Below, piece after piece: positions 1-6,212 of a DNA stretch of 19,006 nt. Where the stretch lies: positions 9,844 to 28,849 of the forward strand of contig DOIX01000386.1 in NCBI GenBank assembly GCA_003511885.1, written 5' to 3'. The notes under the pieces were generated by a model. The model was not told the DNA's origin. It was given only the letters and a program-made list of their open reading frames with translations, and made no database searches. Each line of letters starts with the position of its first letter. Position 1 is the stretch's first letter. Both the position numbers and the translations under genes were made by a program. Source of the stretch: Cyanobacteria bacterium UBA11153 (GTDB taxonomy: Bacteria; Cyanobacteriota; Cyanobacteriia; Cyanobacteriales; Coleofasciculaceae).

Positions 1-4
1 CGCG

Positions 5-259
5 ATGTGCTACACACCAGAATGTGGAAGGGTTTCAGCCATAGTTGTCGCCCCGTCAGATCTCATTAGCGAGTTGACATCCCCCATTACGGCTGGCTCA
101 TTTCCACAGTACACGATTGTTCAAATCCATCAGCAATTAGAAAAACCCGGTACTCAAACTACCTATCGCTGGATTTTCCGAGATCTTGAGAAGAATGAAA
201 TATACAGACAAATTGATACACCTAATCCGACAAACCTCATCGTATTCAGCGTGAGTTAA
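5..259 (+). CDS. Possible hypothetical protein, or the 3' end of a gene entering from the left edge
   Basis: I do not recognise this 84-residue frame. The frame stays open to the left edge of the window, so the ATG at position 5 may be internal and the real gene may begin outside. No Shine-Dalgarno site can be judged because only four bases precede the ATG. The second half has an ordinary soluble composition (around residues 35-65, with YTIVQIHQQLE and TTYRWIFRDLEKNE), and the protein ends in a short hydrophobic stretch. The repeat-rich spacer starts right after the stop. It could be a real C-terminal fragment or a chance frame. Confidence 0.35.
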   Translation: MCYTPECGRVSAIVVAPSDLISELTSPITAGSFPQYTIVQIHQQLEKPGTQTTYRWIFRDLEKNEIYRQIDTPNPTNLIVFSVS

Positions 260-296
260 AATAGACCTCTTGCTCTCATTCGATATTTAGGTGTAG

Positions 297-361
297 GGGT
301 GAAGCATAAGCGCCCGGATTTATGCAAAAAATCAATGGTTTTATCCGCTTATGCTTCACCC
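297..361. repeat. Palindromic intergenic repeat (16-bp perfect inverted arms)
   Basis: GGGTGAAGCATAAGCG at 297-312 is perfectly complementary to 346-361, with a 33-base loop. Each arm is followed by a related sequence (cccggatttatgcaaaa after the left arm and ccgggatttacgcaaga after the right one), so the structure also has a direct-repeat component. This is the kind of dispersed palindrome seen between genes in filamentous cyanobacteria. There is no T-tract after the right arm, so it is not an obvious terminator. Confidence 0.7.
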
Positions 362-479
362 TTCCGGGATTTACGCAAGATGTCTAATATATAGCGATTA
401 CCATTCATCCCGTCAATTCCTCTGAATAGCTACTGCATCTCCCTACGAAGTTAATCGCCCTACTAAATCAGAAAAATTA

Positions 480-653
480 TATAGCAATAGACAAGGTAGT
501 TAGGGCATCAATAGTGAAGGGAGGGTGAAGCAAGAGGATATAAATATTTAGGGTTTGTTGCCAAGGGTATCGCCCTCTTGCTAGGCTAACGCCACGCTCC
601 GCTAACACCCCTACGAATCTCTCTGTATCTTAACCACCTTGGCGACTGCTATA
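480..653. mobile_element. MITE-like foldback element with imperfect terminal inverted repeats
   Basis: The left end from 482 (TAGCAATAGACAAGGTAGTTA) and the reverse complement of the right end from 651 (TAGCAGTCGCCAAGGTGGTTA) match at about 18 of the first 24 bases. A second inner pair (aagcaagagg near 528 and cctcttgct near 574) lets the whole ~170 bp fold back on itself. A TA dinucleotide lies outside each end (480-481 and 652-653), as expected of an IS630/Tc1-type target duplication. No transposase is encoded, so it would be non-autonomous. The right end abuts the open frame of the next gene. Confidence 0.6.
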
Positions 654-678
654 CCTGGATGGAATTGAAAATGATAGT

Positions 679-996
679 GTGGATCTGAGTGAAGAGTTTT
701 ATGCTTGGTTAGCTCATTCTCAATTCTCTAAGATTGCCCAAGCCAAGTCAACTCTCTTGGAATTGGAGGAGGAGATGATTAGCGTACCTTTAGTTGAGCT
801 TATTCCTGAAACTAGGGGCAGTTACATTCAGTTTTTGAGTGATAGGATTGTGGAAGGAACGAAGACTTTATTGGAACACCTCGAACAACCCAATCCAGCG
901 GATTTACTTGATGATGACAAGTATCGGTTGAAAAAGGCGATCGCAATTCTGAATCTGGTCAAAAATCAGGTGTATCAGTATGTTGGCTATTATTAG
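679..996 (+). CDS. Hypothetical protein, possibly truncated at its N-terminus by the adjacent foldback element
   Basis: This is a 105-residue acidic, mostly helical protein that I cannot assign to a named family. A central segment reads ISVPLVELIPETRGSYIQFLSD and the C-terminal half is helix-rich (LKKAIAILNLVKNQVYQYV). The frame contains a HIP1 site (GCGATCGC near 943), which supports it being genuine host coding DNA. The only start is a GTG at 679 with a poor, distant purine stretch. The frame stays open upstream to a TAA at 631-633, inside the MITE-like element, and the codons between the element end and the GTG (reading LDGIENDS) look protein-like. The original start was therefore perhaps removed by the insertion. 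A strong terminator follows the stop. Confidence 0.6.
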   Translation: MDLSEEFYAWLAHSQFSKIAQAKSTLLELEEEMISVPLVELIPETRGSYIQFLSDRIVEGTKTLLEHLEQPNPADLLDDDKYRLKKAIAILNLVKNQVYQYVGYY

Positions 997-1016
997 TTTG
1001 GCTAACCGAAATATAG

Positions 1017-1057
1017 ATGTAGGTTGGGTTTTGTTCCTCAACCCAACCTACATTTTT
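1017..1057 (+). terminator. Rho-independent-type terminator hairpin
   Basis: ATGTAGGTTGGGTT (1017-1030) pairs perfectly over 14 bp with 1040-1053, around a 9-base loop, and is followed by a run of five T. It lies between two genes that converge here (stop at 996 on plus, stop at 1071 on minus). The stem matches a widespread cyanobacterial dispersed repeat, so it may be a repeat reused as a terminator. Confidence 0.75.
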
Positions 1058-1070
1058 AACGGAGATGATA

Positions 1071-1391
1071 TTACATCCTTGCCAGGGCAACTATTTTGGC
1101 AAGCTTATCCTTATCCAATCCCTCCAATTCCTTAATATTTAACCAACCCTCCTTCACTAATCGAGCAAAGACAAAGATGAGGACTGAATTTCTGTACTCA
1201 TACTTGCCATCTAAATCGTGTCTTCTCGCACTTAAGAAATCGTGCAAAACCCACATATCCTTAATTTCTGCGATCGCACTTGCTTGGGCACGCACCTCCT
1301 CAATCAAAGCAGCGATTTCTCGCTGATATGCTTTGTCAAAGGCTTCTTGAGCCACAGTTTCCTCAAAATTAGACCAACCTGTCTCACTCAT
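1071..1391 (-). CDS. Conserved-looking small hypothetical protein
   Basis: This 106-residue charged, helical protein has no signal peptide or membrane segment. The N-terminal half (FEETVAQEAFDKAYQREIAALIEEVRAQA) should form long helices. The middle reads IKDMWVLHDFLSARRHDLDGKYEYRNSVLIFVFARLVKEGWL, a compact helical segment with a conserved-looking WVLHDFL motif. I recognise this general type from cyanobacterial genomes only as an uncharacterised protein and assign no function. A HIP1 site lies inside the frame (near 1270), and codon use matches the neighbours. It is alone on the minus strand; the next minus-strand gene, crtW, is about 300 bp upstream of it. Confidence 0.75.
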   Translation of the reverse strand: MSETGWSNFEETVAQEAFDKAYQREIAALIEEVRAQASAIAEIKDMWVLHDFLSARRHDLDGKYEYRNSVLIFVFARLVKEGWLNIKELEGLDKDKLAKIVALARM

Positions 1392-1692
1392 TTGCCTTAC
1401 TTCAAACTAAACTAAATTATTATTAGTACTCCATTACAACTACTTAACTCCATCTAGATTGTGTAAAAGGAGAATAGCTTCACCAGTTATTTCCTTTTGT
1501 CTAAATCCTAGATGACTTGCCTAGTTTTTTCAGTTTACATCGAATAATATCGACCTAAATTGATGGCATTAGGACAAAGAATACTAGAGGATATATAGTT
1601 GTAATATTGTGCTTTTAAAAGATTAGCATAATCTAAATATAGATATTGACATAAGTTATGATTTAACTAAAAATTATCTTATTATCCTCTCT
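1392..1692. other. AT-rich spacer with no recognisable gene
   Basis: This spacer separates the small hypothetical gene from crtW, both on the minus strand. It is AT-rich, contains no frame worth calling on either strand, and shows no strong inverted repeat or RNA-gene signature that I can see. It must hold the promoter of the 1071-1391 gene, but I cannot point to a convincing -35/-10 pair. Confidence 0.5.
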
Positions 1693-2511
1693 TCAGACTT
1701 TAAGGTTCTGTTGAAAACGGATCTCTGGCAATCGATACCAAGGAATGTTAGGATATTCATGGTGTTCCCAATGATAGCCAAAGTGATAGCAAGTCAAAAA
1801 AGACCAGAATATGGGATAATTAGTGCTGTGAGCGTGATGACTATTGCTAGAATCTTTCTCATTTCCCCCATGAGGCAAATAAGTTCCGAAATAAAATAGC
1901 TGGATGGAACTTAATAGCAACGGTAAAATCCAAAATACAATAAAGTTAACCAGAGAAATATCAAAGATTTGATTCAGGATATAGAAAATTAATCCCCAAC
2001 TACTCCCCAGGATGATAAATTGGGATAAAGGCAAATATTCCCCAATAAATTTTAGATACCAGCGGAGAGGATGACGATGAATACCATCGTGGAAATCCGG
2101 ATCCCTAATTTGCCCTGGATAATGATGATGCTGCCAATGATTTTCACGATATCTTTCATAAGGGAAAAAAGCATATAACCAAATAGCAAACTTCCCAATT
2201 AAGTCATTAGCTACCTTATGATTCGGGACTAAACTCCCGTGCATAGCATCATGAGCAATAATAAATAAGCCAGTATGAAGAAAAGTTCGTACCAATATGG
2301 CAAGCACCAACCAAAAAAGTGAAATATCAGCCAAAGGCAATGGCAGTAGGAATGACAGGCTACCAATCCCCAAAGCTGCGATGCCTGCGGCGGGCAAAGC
2401 CATCGTAATTGCCATCAATACCCCTCTTTGCCCCATCGGAATTATCAACCACCAATCGCCTGAATAATCTTCATTATTTAATTGTGAACTCTTGCTAATA
2501 GTGACTATCAA
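1693..2511 (-). CDS. crtW: Beta-carotene ketolase CrtW
   Basis: This membrane di-iron oxygenase of the fatty-acid-desaturase superfamily should oxidise C4 (and C4') of beta-carotene, giving echinenone or canthaxanthin. The 272-residue length is normal for CrtW. Visible features are an HDAMHG box at residues 87-92, HWQHHHYPG at 125-133, HHAH at 225-228 and HWEHHEYP at 247-254. These are the histidine boxes that bind the two irons, and FGTYLPHG (208-215) is typical of CrtW. Four hydrophobic stretches lie at about 32-50, 64-85, 163-182 and 188-208. The gene follows ocp in the same direction, 369 bp downstream, and OCP binds a ketocarotenoid, so the pair makes functional sense. CrtO ketolases are a different, FAD-binding family and are excluded by the histidine boxes. 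Co-transcription with ocp is uncertain because of the repeats between them. Confidence 0.93.
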   Translation of the reverse strand: MIVTISKSSQLNNEDYSGDWWLIIPMGQRGVLMAITMALPAAGIAALGIGSLSFLLPLPLADISLFWLVLAILVRTFLHTGLFIIAHDAMHGSLVPNHKVANDLIGKFAIWLYAFFPYERYRENHWQHHHYPGQIRDPDFHDGIHRHPLRWYLKFIGEYLPLSQFIILGSSWGLIFYILNQIFDISLVNFIVFWILPLLLSSIQLFYFGTYLPHGGNEKDSSNSHHAHSTNYPIFWSFLTCYHFGYHWEHHEYPNIPWYRLPEIRFQQNLKV

Positions 2512-2579
2512 TTAATTCCTCACCACATTCTGTTATATTTTGTTTTCTCAAACAAATTCGTTTTCCTACAAAAAGCGCC

Positions 2580-2872
2580 CTCACCGGAGAGCGCCCCCTC
2601 CTTAAATCTGTTACCGCTATAGTTAGACAATCCCCATTTATAGGGTGCGTTATGCACCGCTAACGGTAGCATCCCGTGAGGGAAGAAATGCAGGTTGTAT
2701 TCTTGCTCCCCCCTTTCACAAGGGGGGCTGGGGAGGGCGAAAACTTTGGCAAAAGCAAGTATCTTTGCCTTCATTGGGATGCTCCCTCGCTAACACATCA
2801 CCACAAACTATCTCATTTGTAGGATGCGTTATGCACTGCTAACGCACCGCTAACGCACCACAAGAAACTATC
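2580..2872. repeat. Cluster of short dispersed repeats between ocp and crtW
   Basis: This spacer is largely repeat DNA. A GTGCGTTATGCACCGCTAACG-type unit occurs at about 2643-2663 and again, degenerate and partly duplicated, at about 2824-2858. Between them is a GC-rich foldback: CCCCCCTT (2708-2715) pairs with AAGGGGGG (2720-2727) around a TCAC loop, followed by the familiar ctggggaggg. Reading frames on both strands cross this region, but they are made of repeat sequence. No T-run follows the hairpin on the minus strand, so it is not clearly a terminator for ocp. Confidence 0.6.
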
Positions 2873-2880
2873 AAAAGACT

Positions 2881-3840
2881 CTAACGAACCAGATTTAATA
2901 ACTCTTTAGGAGATGCCAACAAATCAATAGCGACAAAGAAAATTTTATTCTCAGGATTGAGCAAAAACCTCCATGCCATATTCATTCCCACACCACCACC
3001 AAACCAAGGAGTTTGCACTTTACCAGTAACCTTGATTTGTGTATAACCATCTTCAGTAGGTTCAGCAACACCTCTTTCTGGCATTAATTTCAGGTTTTGG
3101 CAATCTTCCCGGAAAAACCGCAAAACGGCATCTTTGCCAACAATTGGTCTTTGGAAAGGAGGTTGTAGAGCGCCATCAGGAGTGAATAACTCAATTAGCG
3201 CATCGAAGTCATTGGCATTCATATTGTTCATGTAGTTGAGAACAGTTGAATTATCAATGCCTTCAATAGTTACTTTCGTCCGTTGTGAAGATTCTTTCGG
3301 AACAACAACAGGTTCGCTAACCCGTTTGTAACTACCCAACTTATTCGGATCGAATCCCATGTCAACCACAGCATTTCTTAAGACTGTAATTTGTTGACCT
3401 GACTCTAAATCTCCAATCGCTTTCAATACGGCTGCTGCATTAGCAGAAAGTCGATATCCTTCAGGAATTGGCGCAACAACTCCCTCTTCCATCCATTGTC
3501 CAAGCTTATACCAAAAACCTAGTTTAATGTTGGCAGACCAAGTGGCATAAGTGCGGCATATCGGGGTATCAGTACGATTTGCTAAATCGCACATTGCTTG
3601 AGATTGCTCTCGGAAAGACATTTGCCGAATCTGATTGAGAGTTCCCTCTGCAAGCACCATGCTCGCAGCCCCTGGTGCAGCAATAGTGATTGATTTACCC
3701 ATTTCCAGGTAAGCAAACCAAATCAAGGCAAGTTGATCTTCAGCACTAAGCTGGCTAAACCTGGCAATTGTTGCAGGTACTGCATCAGCGGCTAGAGTGT
3801 TGGGAAAAATACTACGAGCTGTGTCAATCGTAAACGGCAT
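2881..3840 (-). CDS. ocp: Orange carotenoid protein (OCP1-like)
   Basis: OCP is a soluble blue-light photoreceptor that binds a ketocarotenoid and, once activated, docks on phycobilisomes and dissipates excess energy as heat. The 319 residues match the usual length. The N-terminal carotenoid-binding domain covers about 1-165 and the NTF2-like C-terminal domain about 192-315, joined by a linker near 166-191. From my recollection of Synechocystis OCP, Tyr44, Trp110 and Arg155 are at the same positions, and Tyr203 and Trp290 correspond to Tyr201 and Trp288, the residues that hold the carotenoid carbonyl. The partner of Arg155 (Glu244 in Synechocystis) appears here as Asp246, in REDCQNL. No fluorescence recovery protein gene is present in the window. 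The gene is divergent from the 4122 gene, with a 281-bp spacer, and crtW lies downstream. Confidence 0.96.
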   Translation of the reverse strand: MPFTIDTARSIFPNTLAADAVPATIARFSQLSAEDQLALIWFAYLEMGKSITIAAPGAASMVLAEGTLNQIRQMSFREQSQAMCDLANRTDTPICRTYATWSANIKLGFWYKLGQWMEEGVVAPIPEGYRLSANAAAVLKAIGDLESGQQITVLRNAVVDMGFDPNKLGSYKRVSEPVVVPKESSQRTKVTIEGIDNSTVLNYMNNMNANDFDALIELFTPDGALQPPFQRPIVGKDAVLRFFREDCQNLKLMPERGVAEPTEDGYTQIKVTGKVQTPWFGGGVGMNMAWRFLLNPENKIFFVAIDLLASPKELLNLVR

Positions 3841-4121
3841 CGGATACCTACTTTTCTAGATTTGGTACTGACAAAACGGGCAAAACCAAGGCTTTCGCGG
3901 TATGAAGCTTTGCCTTTCATTTTCAACAATATCACAAAAGTTAACAAATCGCAACATAAGTTTACATAATGCTTAATAATGGTTTGGTCATTGGTTGATT
4001 GTCACAATGCCTTACATACTTGGGCGTAATTCGGCGTGCCTATACTCCAGGCGAGGATTTGAGGGCTTAGATTGTGTGAAGTCGCCAGCCCCATTCTTTA
4101 TTTCACTGAGGAAAAAAATGG
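3841..4121. promoter_or_regulatory. Divergent intergenic region: ocp promoter (minus) and promoter of the 4122-5200 pair (plus)
   Basis: Both flanking genes start outward from this 281-bp spacer, so it must contain both promoters. It is AT-rich in the middle and has no gene. A GAGGA at 4109-4113 sits 8 bases before the GTG of the plus-strand gene and acts as its ribosome binding site. I cannot identify convincing -10/-35 pairs. Confidence 0.5.
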
Positions 4122-4340
4122 GTGAAATTTGTAAAGTTTTTTGATATCGATTTACAAAAGGAAAAACTTCAGCAGATCAATGTATATAGAAGCAAAAAGC
4201 CATCAGGTATCTTAGGTGAGATATGTCTTTACTATCTTGGACGAGCAGATGAAATAAATAATCCCCGGTTACAAGACATTGAATTGCGAAGTTTAAAGGA
4301 CTCCGATCTACGCTTTACAGAGCATAGAAGTGAGATATGA
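4122..4340 (+). CDS. Small hypothetical protein, translationally coupled to the next gene
   Basis: I do not recognise this 72-residue protein. It is charged and soluble (KFVKFFDIDLQKEKLQQINVY at the start, then a short beta-like stretch GEICLYYLGRA). The GTG at 4122 is preferred because GAGGA at 4109-4113 is well spaced from it. An ATG at 4118 is closer but out of frame and stops within nine codons. The last bases overlap the next gene in an ATGA arrangement, so the stop of this gene and the start of the next share bases. The two are almost certainly one operon and the products may act together. Confidence 0.6.
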   Translation: MKFVKFFDIDLQKEKLQQINVYRSKKPSGILGEICLYYLGRADEINNPRLQDIELRSLKDSDLRFTEHRSEI

Positions 4341-5200
4341 TGAACACTAAAGATAAACGTTCCCTTTGGAGCAATTCTACACAAACTCAATACTTCCTCA
4401 TTCCCGACGACGAAGCACTACCGACTGGAAACTTCATTCTTTGTAGCCTAAAGGGGGATAAAAAAAACGTTGATTCCACGGCAATTACCTCCTTTGAAAT
4501 TACAGAATCAGAGGCAAAAGCTTACCTTCAGGCTGAAATGAACCAAGCTTTAGAGGAAGCTAAAAATGCCTTTTCTAATTTCATGGCATTTTCAACACAG
4601 TCATCACAAGAAATCCCATCAAATTCCACTCCATCATTAGAGCAAACCCGATCAAACCAAAACCTTATCTCAGCACTCCTTGGTGTCACCCCTGAAGAAC
4701 TCCAAAATAATCCTGATGCCGCTAAAACTGCCTTTCTAAATCTCTACACTCAGCTCAAGAAATTTGTCGGTGAATCAACGTCTAAAAACCCTACCGAAGT
4801 TGATGCGGTGCGATCGCGTTTACAATCACTTCGAGAAACTTTTTCTACTCAGGGAATCAAGATAAGTGGGGAAATAGAAGAATTACCTAAAAAGTTACAA
4901 GAGGTGCTTTCTTCTTCAAATATCGAGGAGTATCTCAAAGAAATTGTAGATAAACTGCGGGATTTTGCAGATCAAATTGACAAGTCACCTGATGCAGTTG
5001 GGCAGAAAATTGATGAAATGATTCACTCGTCGCTCAAGGATTTATTCATCGAGGAAGAGAAGCGCTTAGAAGAAAAGAGAAAACAACAGTACAGACAATC
5101 AGCACAAGATGCGATCGCACAATCCTTTAAAAACATGGGAATTCCTTCATTTGCTGGGGGGGATTTGAAGGTAGAGACTAGTGAGGAGGATGAGACTTAA
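4337..5200 (+). CDS. Hypothetical coiled-coil protein
   Basis: This 287-residue soluble protein shows no family I can name. Residues 1-45 look like a small globular beta segment (YFLIPDDEALPTGNFILCSLKG). Residues about 60-80 form a helix (EAKAYLQAEMNQALEEAKNAF), and 85-110 are Ser/Thr/Asn/Gln-rich and probably flexible. About 115-255 are long amphipathic helices rich in Glu, Lys, Leu and Ile, likely coiled coil (SLRETFSTQGIKISGEIEE, KEIVDKLRDFADQIDK, EEEKRLEEKRKQQYRQ). The tail is acidic (VETSEEDET). Two HIP1 sites in the frame (near 4808 and 5108) support long residence in this genome. It overlaps the preceding gene by four bases. The coupling to a small partner and the coiled coil suggest a structural or scaffolding role, but that is a guess. 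Confidence 0.75.
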   Translation: MMNTKDKRSLWSNSTQTQYFLIPDDEALPTGNFILCSLKGDKKNVDSTAITSFEITESEAKAYLQAEMNQALEEAKNAFSNFMAFSTQSSQEIPSNSTPSLEQTRSNQNLISALLGVTPEELQNNPDAAKTAFLNLYTQLKKFVGESTSKNPTEVDAVRSRLQSLRETFSTQGIKISGEIEELPKKLQEVLSSSNIEEYLKEIVDKLRDFADQIDKSPDAVGQKIDEMIHSSLKDLFIEEEKRLEEKRKQQYRQSAQDAIAQSFKNMGIPSFAGGDLKVETSEEDET

Positions 5201-5256
5201 ATACTGCATCCAAAAACAAGACACTTAGCTGCCCAATCCTACGAGTGAAAGCGATA

Positions 5257-5277
5257 TTCGCCTTCTGGAGAGGCGAA
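5257..5277. repeat. Short hairpin between the coiled-coil gene and the YbjN gene
   Basis: TTCGCCT (5257-5263) pairs with AGGCGAA (5271-5277) around a 7-base loop. No T-run follows, so it is weak as a terminator. It could affect readthrough between the 4337-5200 and 5310-5780 genes. Confidence 0.35.
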
Positions 5278-5309
5278 ATCCAGAAACTGCCAATGCCACA
5301 CCTCAAAAT

Positions 5310-5780
5310 ATGCCCTCAAATCAATCGATTTTTGACGCACTAGTCAACTTCTTCACACAAGACAATTGGTCATTCACTAAAATAGAAAAACAATCAACCT
5401 TACGTCTAGCCTTCAACGGAAAAAACGGTAAATGTGACTGTTATGCCCAAGCTAGAGAAAAACAAAAGCAATTCATCTTTTACTCCGTTTGCCCTGCTAA
5501 AGTTCCCAAACCCAAGCGTCGGGCTTTAGGAGAGTTACTATCTAGAATAAATTATGGTCAAATTATCGGGAATTTTGAACTAGACTTCAATGACGGTGAA
5601 ATTCGCTACAAAACTAGTATTAGTGTTAATCATAACCCGCTCGCTGCTAAGATAATAAAAGAGCTGGTTTATATTAACCTGATGATGATGGATCGATATT
5701 TACCGGGGATTAGGTTGGTCATTTCTGGAGATTTATCCCCAGAAGCAGCAATTCTAGAAATAGAAAATGAGGCAGAATGA
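5310..5780 (+). CDS. YbjN domain-containing protein
   Basis: This 156-residue protein has the YbjN/T3SS-chaperone-like alpha/beta fold pattern: an N-terminal helix (IFDALVNFFTQDNWSF), several strands including TLRLAFNGKNGKCDCYAQARE and QFIFYSVCP, a helix (RRALGELLSRINYGQIIGNF), strands over the ELDFNDGEIRYKTSISV segment, and a long C-terminal helix ending LMMMDRYLPGI. YbjN proteins are common in cyanobacteria and their biochemical role is not established; E. coli YbjN influences motility and stress responses. The ATG at 5310 lacks a clear ribosome binding site. The gene is 109 bp downstream of the coiled-coil gene in the same direction and may share its transcript. Confidence 0.85.
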   Translation: MPSNQSIFDALVNFFTQDNWSFTKIEKQSTLRLAFNGKNGKCDCYAQAREKQKQFIFYSVCPAKVPKPKRRALGELLSRINYGQIIGNFELDFNDGEIRYKTSISVNHNPLAAKIIKELVYINLMMMDRYLPGIRLVISGDLSPEAAILEIENEAE

Positions 5781-5890
5781 GGCTGTAGTAAATTACATGA
5801 AATATGTGGATCGGTTAATACATCAATAACGTCATGAATAGAGCCGACAAGCCTTCCTGAGTAAAGGGTTTGATTTACATCAAATAACTA

Positions 5891-5914
5891 TCAACTGTCC
5901 ACTGTCAACTGTCC
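5891..5914. repeat. Short heptamer-type tandem repeat
   Basis: TCAACTGTCC occurs at 5891-5900 and again at 5905-5914, a 14-base spacing (two heptamers). This resembles the short tandemly repeated heptanucleotides known from filamentous cyanobacteria. A reverse-complement relative (agcagtggacagtt) occurs at the right edge of the window. The rest of the 5781-6026 spacer shows no gene. Confidence 0.6.
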
Positions 5915-6026
5915 ATTGCTATCAGTGCTGGATATGTCAACGTCAATTGCGGTGTGAGGTAGATAGACGAAGAGAGCTAAAATAAATGATGTAGAGTTAG
6001 GAGCCAGATTACTGGTCAAATAGCCT

Positions 6027-6212
6027 ATCGAAACGATATACGGACACCTTCAAGGTCTCAAGTCCAGCCAACTCAAGCAGCTACAAAAGTTATATCACCA
6101 ACGAGTACCGGGCGATCGCATTACTACTCCCGAATTTGCCCAACGACTGGCTGCGATTAGCGCTGAGATTAAACAGCCGCTGTGTATTTACATCAATCGC
6201 CGGGGGCAGGTA
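6027..6212 (+). other. hflX: In-frame N-terminal extension of HflX with no canonical start codon
   Basis: From a TAG at 6021-6023 the hflX frame is open all the way to the ATG at 6213. Its translation (starting IETIYGHLQGLKSSQLKQLQ, later AISAEIKQPLCIYINRRGQV) matches what I remember of the N-terminus of cyanobacterial HflX, where the first residues are normally MET. Here the corresponding codon is ATC (6027-6029). No ATG, GTG or TTG lies in frame between 6024 and 6213. An AGGAG at 5999-6003 is 23 bases away, too far for normal use. The segment holds a HIP1 site at 6112. Confidence 0.65.

Noticed and set aside
2520..2842. Overlapping open frames of 84 (minus) and 65 (plus) residues between ocp and crtW
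   Set aside because: They run through dispersed intergenic repeats (GTGCGTTATGCACCGC and CCCCCCTT...AAGGGGGG); composition is repeat-derived and neither has a ribosome binding site.
5781..6026. Possible RNA gene or riboswitch before hflX
   Set aside because: Apart from the heptamer repeat, I could not find a consistent stem structure or a known RNA signature.
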